Shown: piece by piece, positions 8,949 through 15,382 of the stretch
Numbering within the stretch: the first letter of the stretch is position 1
Layout: every line of letters begins with the position of its first letter
NCBI GenBank assembly: GCA_022729575.1
Contig: DZAL01000019.1
Location: 1 to 42,671, forward strand
Source of the DNA: Thiomargarita sp.
GTDB lineage: Bacteria; Pseudomonadota; Gammaproteobacteria; Beggiatoales; Beggiatoaceae
Reading direction: 5' to 3'
Length of the DNA stretch: 42,671 nucleotides
Position numbers and translations under genes: made by a program
Notes under the pieces: generated by a model
Databases searched by the model: none
Seen by the model: the letters and a program-made list of their open reading frames with translations, nothing else
Told to the model about the DNA's origin: nothing

Positions 8949-9117
8949 TATTCTCGTCTGTCCTGTCACTAAAGGACCATTGATTTATAATCCAGAAACG
9001 CAAGAATTATTGAGTAAAAGTGCCCGTCTGGCCTATCCCATTCAGGATGGCATCCCTGTCATGTTACCAGAAGAGGCACGGCATTTAACTTTGGAAGATG
9101 TCGAGAAACTAAGTTAA
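8929..9117 (+). CDS. ycaR: Trm112 family small protein (YcaR)
   Basis: A 62-residue protein starting [18 protein letters not shown] and containing [17 protein letters not shown], the standard Trm112/YcaR pattern. Only one cysteine remains of the zinc-ribbon arrangement seen in some relatives, which is common in bacterial members. It overlaps the lpxK end. In most gammaproteobacteria kdsB follows; here the operon ends and a repeat follows instead. Confidence 0.9.
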   Translation: MDKKLLDILVCPVTKGPLIYNPETQELLSKSARLAYPIQDGIPVMLPEEARHLTLEDVEKLS

Positions 9118-9312
9118 CCAACCACCAACCATCACTCATTAAAAATTAATGAGATATTTGGGAAGATTTGACAACTTTGCGAAAGTTGTCAAATCTAAAC
9201 TAAACTTCTCTCGTATAGGATTTAGGATTATCGAAAATATTGCATACATAACATAATTTGGATACCCATTATATTGCTACTACTACTTCGACGGTCTATT
9301 TGAAACTTTCAA
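9118..9312. repeat. Spacer with one palindrome between convergent ycaR and infA
   Basis: A single copy of the 31-bp palindrome at 9165-9195 (variant loop TTTGCGAAA) lies between the two convergent genes. The rest is AT-rich and shows no gene. Confidence 0.75.
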
Positions 9313-9531
9313 TTAACGCGCCCGATAAGTAATTCGCCCCTTAGTTAAATCGTATGGGGTCATTTGCACGGTGACTTTATCACCTGTTAAAATACGGATG
9401 TAATGTTTTCGCATCCGTCCAGAAATATGAGCCGTGACCACATAACCGTTATCTAATTTCACACGAAACATAGTGTTAGGTAACGTTTCGACCACAACCC
9501 CTTCCATCTCAATACTGTCTTCTTTAGGCAT
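9313..9531 (-). CDS. infA: Translation initiation factor IF-1
   Basis: A 72-residue S1-fold protein of standard IF-1 length. It opens [19 protein letters not shown] and ends [12 protein letters not shown], with the RNA-binding stretch [16 protein letters not shown] in between. IF-1 sits in the ribosomal A site during initiation with IF-2 and IF-3. It is a single gene here, outside the spc operon. The Shine-Dalgarno sequence is weak. Confidence 0.97.
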   Translation of the reverse strand: MPKEDSIEMEGVVVETLPNTMFRVKLDNGYVVTAHISGRMRKHYIRILTGDKVTVQMTPYDLTKGRITYRAR

Positions 9532-9690
9532 ACTTTATCAAAAATCTGAAACTTAGACTTAACCTGAGTTTATTGAATAAACCCATATTATGCACTAATA
9601 TTTTAAAAATGCAAGTGAATAGAGATTATAGAGACAATAGAATTATAAGTACAACCTCGCAGGGGTAACTTGAATTAGAGTGCAAACTCG

Positions 9691-9826
9691 GGTAGTCCCT
9701 CCAAGCTAATGGAGACATTAAAATTCAATGGGTTATCAAAGCTCAAAGTTTCCTAAGCCTCGACGGCTTAGGAAACTTAGAATCGCTCCTAGATTTTAAT
9801 ACCTCCATTAATTGGTAGGGACTACC
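9691..9826. repeat. Inverted-repeat element, GGTAGTCCCTCC family
   Basis: A 136-bp element with ends GGTAGTCCCTCCAAGCTAATGG and CCATTAATTGGTAGGGACTACC and an inner hairpin TTTCCTAAGCCT / AGGCTTAGGAAA. Related copies: 6470-6668 (longer), left ends only at 14778 and 30150. No obvious target duplication is seen. Confidence 0.8.
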
Positions 9827-9864
9827 GTAAATATAGGAAACCTAGCGCCTGAATTTTTTGCTAA

Positions 9865-10071
9865 CATTTTAAGAACAATTTAGAGGGCCTGTATGCGGAT
9901 TTGGATACCTCTTTTGAGTTTTGTCCAAAGGCGCCGTACATTGATGAATTGGCTTATCGTCAAGCCCTACAGCAAATGCCACCCAAAAGTGCCGTCATGA
10001 TTTTTACGCCGGATGATACTCACTTTAAGATAGCTAAAGAGGCGTTGTATAGCAACGCCAAGGTTTCTTAA
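9865..10071 (+). pseudogene. Remnant of a Gfo/Idh/MocA-type oxidoreductase (NAD-binding part)
   Basis: A 68-codon open frame without a convincing start reads ...YADLDTSFEF... and then SAVMIFTPDDTHFKIAKEAL before running into a repeat that supplies the stop. The second stretch matches the strand-helix of the Gfo/Idh/MocA Rossmann fold (usual form: vvIaTPdhtHfeiAkaAL). The GxGxxG start of the domain and the whole catalytic domain are missing. I read it as a decayed fragment; the match rests on about 25 residues. Confidence 0.45.
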
Positions 10072-10251
10072 ACCTTCCTGGTTTAGGGAACCTTACCGAG
10101 TTCAGGTTTTCTGACTACCGACAAACTGGCGTCACTCCAGAAATTGAGCTATTCTTAGCTTATTCTACCAAACTCAAGGATTCTATACCATAAATAATTC
10201 AGGTGGCTATAGAACTTCCCAAGTATCTTTTTCAAACGGAGGAACATCTTT

Positions 10252-10503
10252 ATGCACACGGTCATGCTAAATTCTCGTTCTGACAACGAAGGTTTTGTAC
10301 ATTTAAAAGTGCCCGCAGCACAGCCAAACGCGGAACTTAAAGTGACTATAATACTTCAGCCAATTCTCCCGGTCTCTACCAAACCAACGCCAGAAGAGTT
10401 GGGTTGGAGTCCTGGTTTTTTTGAGGAAACTTTTGGTGCCTGGGAAGGAGAATTCCAACGTGAGTTCCAAGGTGAATATGAACAACGGAAGCAATGGCCA
10501 TGA
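10252..10503 (+). CDS. Putative VapB-type antitoxin
   Basis: An 83-residue acidic protein directly upstream of, and overlapping, a PIN-domain toxin gene. Residues 10-40 form a short beta-rich segment (GFVHLKVPAAQPNAELKVTIILQP) followed by a Trp/Phe/Glu-rich C-terminus (ELGWSPGFFEETFGAWEGEF), typical of the toxin-binding tail of antitoxins of this type. A good GGAGG lies 8-10 nt before the ATG. The antitoxin assignment rests mainly on position and size. Confidence 0.7.
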   Translation: MHTVMLNSRSDNEGFVHLKVPAAQPNAELKVTIILQPILPVSTKPTPEELGWSPGFFEETFGAWEGEFQREFQGEYEQRKQWP

Positions 10504-10922
10504 ATGATTTCGTCTTGTTGGATACCAACACCTGTATCGGTTATCTGAAAGGTCATGTCGCCATCTGGCAAAAATTTTCCCCATTACCACGGGCAAAGGT
10601 CATGCTTTGCGACATTGTGAAACTAGAACTTTATTATGGTGCTTATAAAAGCGCTAGTCAAGAGAAAAATTTAGCTGTGTTGAAAAAGTTTTTCCGTGAG
10701 TTTGAAAGTCTTCCTTTCAACGAACTAGCCGTAATAAAATGCGCCCAACTTCGCGCCCACTTGGCTATCAAAGGCACACCCATTGGCCCCTACGATCTGC
10801 AAATTGCGGCCATTGCCTTGGTTAATAATCTCGTGTTAGTGACTCATAACACTCGTGAATTTAGTCGCGTGGCAGGATTACGAATGGAAGATTGGGAAGT
10901 TGAAAAGACTGAGTTTACGTAG
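10500..10922 (+). CDS. vapC: PIN-domain ribonuclease toxin (VapC family)
   Basis: A 140-residue PIN-domain protein. The acidic active-site residues can be read in FVLLDTNTCIGYL (first Asp), IVKLELYYGA (Glu), and GPYDLQIAAIAL (Asp), followed by VLVTHNTREFSRVAGL, the usual VapC end. VapC toxins cleave tRNA or rRNA when not held by VapB. An ATG at 10500 overlaps the antitoxin stop as ATGA; an alternative in-frame ATG is at 10494. The stop codon is formed within the first bases of an inverted repeat (10917-10991). Confidence 0.9.
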   Translation: MNDFVLLDTNTCIGYLKGHVAIWQKFSPLPRAKVMLCDIVKLELYYGAYKSASQEKNLAVLKKFFREFESLPFNELAVIKCAQLRAHLAIKGTPIGPYDLQIAAIALVNNLVLVTHNTREFSRVAGLRMEDWEVEKTEFT

Positions 10923-10991
10923 GTTGGACTGACGACAGGAAGTCCAACGGCCAGTGAGTTGGACTTCGTTTCTCAGTCCAACCTACGCGGG
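10917..10991. repeat. Inverted-repeat element, GTAGGTTGGACTGA family, copy 3
   Basis: A short version of the elements at 604 and 1783, with ends ACGTAGGTTGGACTGA and TCAGTCCAACCTACGCGGG. It contributes the stop codon of vapC. Confidence 0.7.
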
Positions 10992-10998
10992 CTGACAG

Positions 10999-11328
10999 CT
11001 AACCGCGCAATATCTGATAATCTTGCTCATCGGCAATACGTTTTGCTTCCTCACTGAATAAATATTTTGAATTAGGTCTAATGCCTACACGCCCAATATC
11101 TAAGCGATCTGCGTCCCATCAGGTTGTAACGGTCACACCAGATGACTGGCGACCATAAGTATGACCGCTACAAGCAAGATAAAGCCGATTTAATTGTTCT
11201 TCGGTTAAATTTAATAAGTGTTTATGTATCTTTGCATATTCAGCACCACGCAAACCATGTTTGGGATCAATATCTTCATGGTTTCTCATGCCATCATGAA
11301 AGTAGCCGAAATCAATAGTTCGGACCGT
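10999..11328 (-). pseudogene. HD-domain phosphohydrolase remnant, 5' end missing, in-frame TGA
   Basis: On the minus strand a frame reads IDFGYFHDGMRNHEDIDPK, then HGLRGAEYAKIHKHLL, LACSGHTYG, and after a TGA at 11119-11121 continues WDADRLDIGRVGIRPNSKYL to a stop at 10999. This matches the small HD-domain family in which FHD...DPEHG and CWDADRLDLGRVGI are conserved. The N-terminal part of the HD domain is absent, and the TGA sits exactly where relatives have the cysteine of CWDAD. Decay is the simplest reading. Confidence 0.65.
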
Positions 11329-11395
11329 TTTTATGTAAAAGTAGCTTGTAAAAACATAACTTATTGAAAATAAATATAATTTATATTCTGAGGCA

Positions 11396-11749
11396 TTTTA
11401 TCTCCATTTAATAGCGACGGCGGATGTCATGTTGGAGACGTTACATTTTGGCGGTGGCATTACCACGTTGGATGCGCTGGCGGTGGGGACTCCCCTCATT
11501 ACGTTACCTTCAGTGTTGTTAAGAGGACGGATGGCTTATTATTGTTATCGGCAAATGGGAATGATGGATTGTGTGGTGCAGTCGGTGCCGGAGTATGTCG
11601 AATTAGCAGTACGTTTAGGGACTCAAGCGGATTATCGTAATGCGCTCAAAGCGAAGATTTTGGCGCGTCATCAGGTGTTATATGAAAATCCCGCGGTGGT
11701 TCGAGAGTTGGAGGAATTTTTTGAAGAGATTTCTGGGTTTCAGAGTTGA
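11396..11749 (+). pseudogene. C-terminal fragment of an OGT/SPINDLY-type glycosyltransferase (GT41)
   Basis: The frame reads FYLHLIATADVMLETLHFGGG followed by LDALAVGTPLITLP, LLRGRMAYYCYRQMGM and EYVELAVRLGTQADYRNAL. This is the UDP-GlcNAc-binding end of bacterial TPR-OGT proteins (usual form ADVmLDplhfGGGnTslEALavGtPvVTLpg). The TPR repeats and first Rossmann half are missing, since homology begins at about 11396 next to AT-rich DNA. An ATG at 11429 could give a 106-residue peptide, but it would lack most of the catalytic domain. The stop codon lies in a half-copy of the GATTTGACAACTTTC repeat. Confidence 0.75.
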
Positions 11750-11777
11750 CAACTTTCAACCTACCAGGCTGGTAGCC

Positions 11778-11837
11778 GTTGGAGTCCGGAATTTATTCCG
11801 TGCGGTGGCCAAGACGGAATAAATTCCGGACTCCAAC
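11778..11837. repeat. Long hairpin repeat, GGAGTCCGGAATTTATTCCG family
   Basis: Two arms of about 22 bp (GTTGGAGTCCGGAATTTATT and its complement) separated by a short loop. A second copy with a shorter loop lies at 29319-29372 directly after tgt. Neither is followed by a T-run, so neither looks like a classical terminator. Confidence 0.75.
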
Positions 11838-12076
11838 TGCATTGACAAATCCTCCTTTCACTGCTAAACTTCTTTCTTCTTTCAACTTGCAACTTAGGAG
11901 ACTCTTGATGCCTACTTTAGGGACCACCAGTAAACAAATTGTCTATTTAAACCATCACCGTAAGGGCAACCACCAGGGATTGCCCTACCAAAATGGACCA
12001 TCTATTTCTTGGAGGTCCCTAACTGCTGAGATAAATAAATTTGAAGTATCGCAGATTTTCCAAACGGGTCAGCAGA

Positions 12077-12107
12077 GATTTGACAACTTTTTGAAAATTG
12101 TCAAATC
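12077..12107. repeat. GATTTGACAACTTT palindrome upstream of the cyclase gene
   Basis: Single 31-bp copy, GATTTGACAACTTTTTGAAAATTGTCAAATC type with one arm mismatch, 138 bp before the cyclase start. Together with the copy at 14161-14190 it brackets the cyclase gene. Confidence 0.85.
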
Positions 12108-12244
12108 TTTATCTTCAAGATTGGTCAAATTTATTTCGATACTCCTCTCGCATGGTGTTGTATTTAATCATTATACCTGATAATATTTTAGGAAAGCAAT
12201 CTAATCTCCACATTTTTAATTATTTTTAATAAAGACAATCAATT

Positions 12245-14167
12245 ATGCCAACCGAATCACTTCCGAAAATACCTCAAAAACCAGTTTTGATGCCATTACC
12301 TACGCTCTCCGAAATCCACGCTTTAAGAAGTCACGCTCAAGTAGTACAAGGACAAATACAGTTGCAACATACGGCTGAAGAGATTTGGCCTTATGTTAGT
12401 AATACTGACCTCTTAGATAAAAAAATTGGTTTGTCCGCGGTAAATTATAAATTTGCTCAACAAACTCAAGATAAATCAATCCAGGGCAATAATTTAATTT
12501 ATGGAGAAACTACTTTAGGTTTCAAAAAAGCCGCTTATTTGGAATTACCTTATGAATGGATTCCGCCTACTACCATGTCCGCGGAAAGAATTTTTGACTA
12601 CGGTTGGTTACAATATTTGGCCGCTCGGTGGCAGATAGAAAATTTAACCGACGGTAGTGGTTGCGTGATTACGTTACAGTTAAAATATGTGCCACGTTAT
12701 CGTTGGCTACCACTGGCGCTTGGGTTACGACGTACTATCCATCAATTATTAGCCGTGTTAAAAGAATTAGATAACCAACTGTCCCCGCAACAGGTGTTAG
12801 GTATAGAAACTTTTTTCGACAGTCCGGCTTCACAAGAAACTCAAATCGCCAAGTTGACTGCACAATGGTCAGACTTGATGCCCCAGAGTACCATTCCCCA
12901 ACAGGTGGCTGAGTTTATTTACACCGCGCCAGATAAATATGCTCACAAATTACGGCCCTTTGAAGTGGCGGATTATTTTAACTTGCCACGCTTAGAAGTG
13001 TTGACCTTTTGCTTATTGGCTACTAAGGCTGGGTTTTTAGATTTAAGTTGGGATATTTTATGTCCAGCGTGTCAAGGTGCTAACGTCCGTGCTGTACATT
13101 TGTGGAATTTGCACTCCTCAGAAGTGCATTGTGAAGCGTGTAATGTTCAATATGGCAGTCGGTTTGATGAAAACGTTGAGGTCACGTTTAACCCTCGTGC
13201 CGATTTACGCCAACTAGATAACAAGACTTATTGTTTTGCCAATCCAGCGGTTAAAAATCATATTTGGGCACATTTGCGGTTGGATCCGACTGAAACTCGA
13301 ACTTTGAAGTTGTCCTTGCCAGTTGGAGAATATCACCTTCGTAGTTTGTCGTTACCGGGGCTGATAAAATTGCAGATCACTGCGGACTCTTCCTGGTCAA
13401 CGGAGTCGGCTACCGTGTCCCTAACCCTGAATGAGCAATTTGCGCAAACTTCTACTCTTACGCTCATTTCTCCTTTCCAATTAACTTTACATAATCCATC
13501 TGACCGCTGGTTAACCTTAAGAATTGAACAATTACATTATAATAGTCGAATCGCGACCGCTGCCTGGGTTACGTCATTACAAGATTTTCGTGATTTATTT
13601 AGCTCCTCCGAAGTGTTGCAACCTAATATGCACTTAGGCATTTCTAACCAGGTCTTTCTGTTTAGTGATTTAGTTGGTTCCACACAGTTATATGAGCATA
13701 AAGGTGATGCCAATGCGTTTAGTTTGGTGCAAGAGCATTTTAACTTGATGATTCCAATTATTCGCCAACATCAAGGTGGTGTGGTGAAGACGATTGGAGA
13801 TGCGATTATGGCGGTGTTTACGCAAAGTGAAGCAGCGGTGCGGGCTAGTTTGGAGATTTTAGCCACGTTTGCTCGTCGTAATGCCAATTGCCTGGTCGAA
13901 GACCAGTTGATTCTCAAATTGGGGTTACATAAAGGACCTTGTATTGTGTTAAATTTAAACGATAAATTGGACTATTTTGGCAATACCGTTAATCTGGCAG
14001 CACGGATTCAAGGCATAAGTTATGGTAACGACCTGGTGATGTCGGCTGGTTTATTTAAAGAAGTGCAACCATTACTGGCAGATTATTCGTCGTTACAAAT
14101 CACGTCGTTAGAAGCTGAATTGAAAGGTATTTCTAAGAAAACTACTTTGTATCGTCTGGAGATTTGA
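12245..14167 (+). CDS. Class III adenylate cyclase with N-terminal SRPBCC/DUF5939-like region and zinc ribbon
   Basis: A 640-residue protein. Residues about 30-180 look like a START/SRPBCC-type domain (QIQLQHTAEEIWPYVSNTD), followed by a region resembling DUF5939 and a four-cysteine zinc ribbon (Cys273, Cys276, Cys296, Cys299). The C-terminal 170 residues are a class III nucleotidyl cyclase domain: metal aspartates Asp475 (LFSDLVGST) and Asp519 (KTIGDAIMAVF), purine-selecting Lys515 and Asp576 (LDYFGN) pointing to ATP rather than GTP, and Asn583/Arg587 (NTVNLAAR) for transition-state binding. All key residues are present, so it should make cAMP. No transmembrane segment is seen. The stop codon is supplied by the first bases of a 30-bp palindrome (14161-14190), and a copy of the gene's last 45 bp lies 246 bp downstream. 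Confidence 0.88.
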   Translation: MPTESLPKIPQKPVLMPLPTLSEIHALRSHAQVVQGQIQLQHTAEEIWPYVSNTDLLDKKIGLSAVNYKFAQQTQDKSIQGNNLIYGETTLGFKKAAYLELPYEWIPPTTMSAERIFDYGWLQYLAARWQIENLTDGSGCVITLQLKYVPRYRWLPLALGLRRTIHQLLAVLKELDNQLSPQQVLGIETFFDSPASQETQIAKLTAQWSDLMPQSTIPQQVAEFIYTAPDKYAHKLRPFEVADYFNLPRLEVLTFCLLATKAGFLDLSWDILCPACQGANVRAVHLWNLHSSEVHCEACNVQYGSRFDENVEVTFNPRADLRQLDNKTYCFANPAVKNHIWAHLRLDPTETRTLKLSLPVGEYHLRSLSLPGLIKLQITADSSWSTESATVSLTLNEQFAQTSTLTLISPFQLTLHNPSDRWLTLRIEQLHYNSRIATAAWVTSLQDFRDLFSSSEVLQPNMHLGISNQVFLFSDLVGSTQLYEHKGDANAFSLVQEHFNLMIPIIRQHQGGVVKTIGDAIMAVFTQSEAAVRASLEILATFARRNANCLVEDQLILKLGLHKGPCIVLNLNDKLDYFGNTVNLAARIQGISYGNDLVMSAGLFKEVQPLLADYSSLQITSLEAELKGISKKTTLYRLEI

Positions 14168-14190
14168 CAACTTTCAAAAGTTGTCAAATC
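14161..14190. repeat. GATTTGACAACTTT palindrome overlapping the cyclase stop codon
   Basis: Perfect 30-bp palindrome GATTTGACAACTTT...AAGTTGTCAAATC. The TGA of the cyclase gene is bases 5-7 of the repeat, so the coding frame runs into the element. Confidence 0.9.
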
Positions 14191-14496
14191 TGTGCGTGCG
14201 ATTCTATCATCTTCTGCCACTGTCGCCAGAAATCCTAGCCGATTCATCAGTTTCAACATATAGTCGGATTCCTATGAACCGGTACGATTTCCTCTGGAGC
14301 GCAATAAGAATTATTGCGCCATTATTCGCAATAAGAATTATTGCGCTCCAGAGGGTATGTACAATTTTAAAGGTATTTATAAGAAAACTACTTTGTATCG
14401 TTTGGAGATTTGACCATTTTCAAAAAATTGTCAAAGCGGTGGTTACTCCTTCAATTTTAAACTAGCAATTTTTCTCACGTAGGGTTTATTCCTTCG
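14176..14496. repeat. 321-bp perfect direct repeat, copy 1
   Basis: Identical base for base to 19146-19466, offset 4970 bp. Beyond 14496 the similarity goes on to about 14779 but with roughly 10% mismatches and one insertion. The pair flanks the PilB-like and HEAT-repeat genes. Confidence 0.92.
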
Positions 14497-14779
14497 TACT
14501 AAATCCGGCAAGGTAGCGAGGGCGGCATTGGCCTGGTCAAGGCTTTCAAATTCGCCATACATCAGGTTCCATTTAGCTGGTCCTGTTACTAGGTCCGGAC
14601 TGATAAGTACTGAAGCAGAAATTCTGCGGTATTTGCCCTCACCCCCGGCCCCTCTCCCAAAGCGAGAGGGGCGAAAGAAAATAGGAGAAAATTTCTGCTT
14701 CGGTACTTATATAATTGGGTTAGCAGTGGTTGCAATTCGGGCTGTTTCAACCATTTCTCCACTTCGTTGAAATTATCGG
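14443..14779 (-). pseudogene. Duplicated, interrupted 3' end of the SPOR-type ATPase gene
   Basis: Corresponds to the C-terminal coding part of the gene at 19413-20738. It keeps the segments encoding SLKLKE, the RRNKPYVRKI stretch and WNLMYGEFES, but is broken by a 102-bp insertion at 14606-14707, and similarity ends at 14779 where another repeat begins. It has no start and cannot make the ATPase. Confidence 0.85.
14606..14707. mobile_element. 102-bp miniature inverted-repeat element with TA target duplication
   Basis: Ends are AGTACTGAAGCAGAAATT and AATTTCTGCTTCGGTACT, complementary with one mismatch in 18. It is flanked by TA on both sides (14604-14605 and 14708-14709). The uninterrupted site GACTGATATATAATTG exists at about 19567-19582 in the related copy, so the insertion boundaries can be read directly. 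TA duplication is typical of the IS630/Tc1/mariner group. The inside holds a CCCCTCTC/GAGAGGGG hairpin and no gene. Confidence 0.88.
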
Positions 14780-15070
14780 TAGTCCCTCCAAATTAATGGA
14801 GGTCTTAACATTTAATGACTTACCCAGGTTCCAAGTTTCCCAAACCTCAAAGGTTTAGGAAACTTAGCACCTACCAGGTTTAGGAATCTTCGCCCTTAAG
14901 CTACGTTGGAGTCCAAACCTTCAGATTTGGACGAGATTGGTCAAGGTAAGACGGCGTTGCCAAATCTGAAGATTTGGACTCCAACGCCGTAACTTTAGCT
15001 TAACTTAATGGCATTGGGTATATGATACGGGCAAAGCGGCGTTGAATCGAGCCTATATGGAAGCCTAATC

Positions 15071-15184
15071 TTAGGATTAGGTCACGATGAACGTCTCGGT
15101 CTAAATTATCCCGTGACCGTGTTGCCACGAAATACGATAGCTTTGGCAGAACGAGTCAAGGTGGTATTAAAGCAATTATACTGA
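15071..15184 (+). pseudogene. Unrecognised short coding remnant
   Basis: A 37-codon frame ending in TGA reads LGLGHDERLGLNYPVTVLPR and then NTIALAERVKVVLKQLY. The composition looks like a real protein C-terminus, and another frame just upstream (about 15016-15063) reads DTGKAALNRAYMEA, so this may be a frameshifted gene end. I do not recognise the family. Confidence 0.25.
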
Positions 15185-15191
15185 GAAATTA

Positions 15192-15287
15192 GTAGGGTGC
15201 GTCCCACGCACCATTCTCACGTCGGTCAAATTCCATCGAAATGGCGAAGCAGGTATCATTGAGAATGGTGCGTGGGACGCACCCTAC
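15192..15287. repeat. Inverted repeat, GTAGGGTGCGTCCCACGCACC family
   Basis: A 96-bp element with about 28-bp arms (GTAGGGTGCGTCCCACGCAC and complement, extending into CATTCTCA/TGAGAATG). Degenerate relatives lie near 1144-1165 and 18949-18970. Confidence 0.8.
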
Positions 15288-15382
15288 CTCGCTGGTGTCA
15301 CCCGGCGTTTATTTCTGGCCACAGAGGTACAGTTGGCCTATTTTTATCCCCCTTATCATAGTAAAGGTAACTCCCTAATTTT

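Larger units (their letters stand above)
11750..12244. other. Repeat-containing spacer upstream of the cyclase gene
   Basis: Holds a long hairpin at 11778-11837 (arms GTTGGAGTCCGGAATTTATT and complement), a small hairpin AGGGCAACC/GGATTGCCCT near 11964-11988, and one 31-bp palindrome at 12077-12107. An open frame from an ATG at 11908, preceded by TAGGAG, runs 90 codons into the palindrome; it resembles nothing I know and is probably a decayed or chance frame. Confidence 0.6.
14168..15382. other. 1.2-kb composite of repeats, duplicated gene ends and one mobile miniature element
   Basis: In order: palindrome; a perfect 321-bp copy of 19146-19466 (14176-14496) that includes a GCAATAAGAATTATTGCGC double hairpin (14293-14353), a copy of the cyclase 3' end (14369-14413) and a second palindrome (14407-14437); a broken copy of the ATPase 3' end (14443-14779) carrying an inserted element; the left end of a GGTAGTCCCTCC element (from 14778); a TTGGAGTCCAAA/TTTGGACTCCAA inverted repeat (14904-14986); an unrecognised coding remnant (15071-15184); and a GTAGGGTGCGTCCCACGCACC inverted repeat (15192-15287). 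No intact gene. Confidence 0.85.

Noticed and set aside
11779..12180. Open frame upstream of the cyclase gene, with an inner ATG at 11908 preceded by TAGGAG
   Set aside because: The 5' part is a hairpin repeat and the 3' part runs through a palindrome; the middle 40 codons match no family I know. A real small gene cannot be fully excluded.
14181..14465. 94-codon frame repeated identically at about 19151-19435
   Set aside because: The identity comes from the 321-bp repeat, which is made of palindromes and copied gene ends; the frame runs antisense through the end of the ATPase gene.
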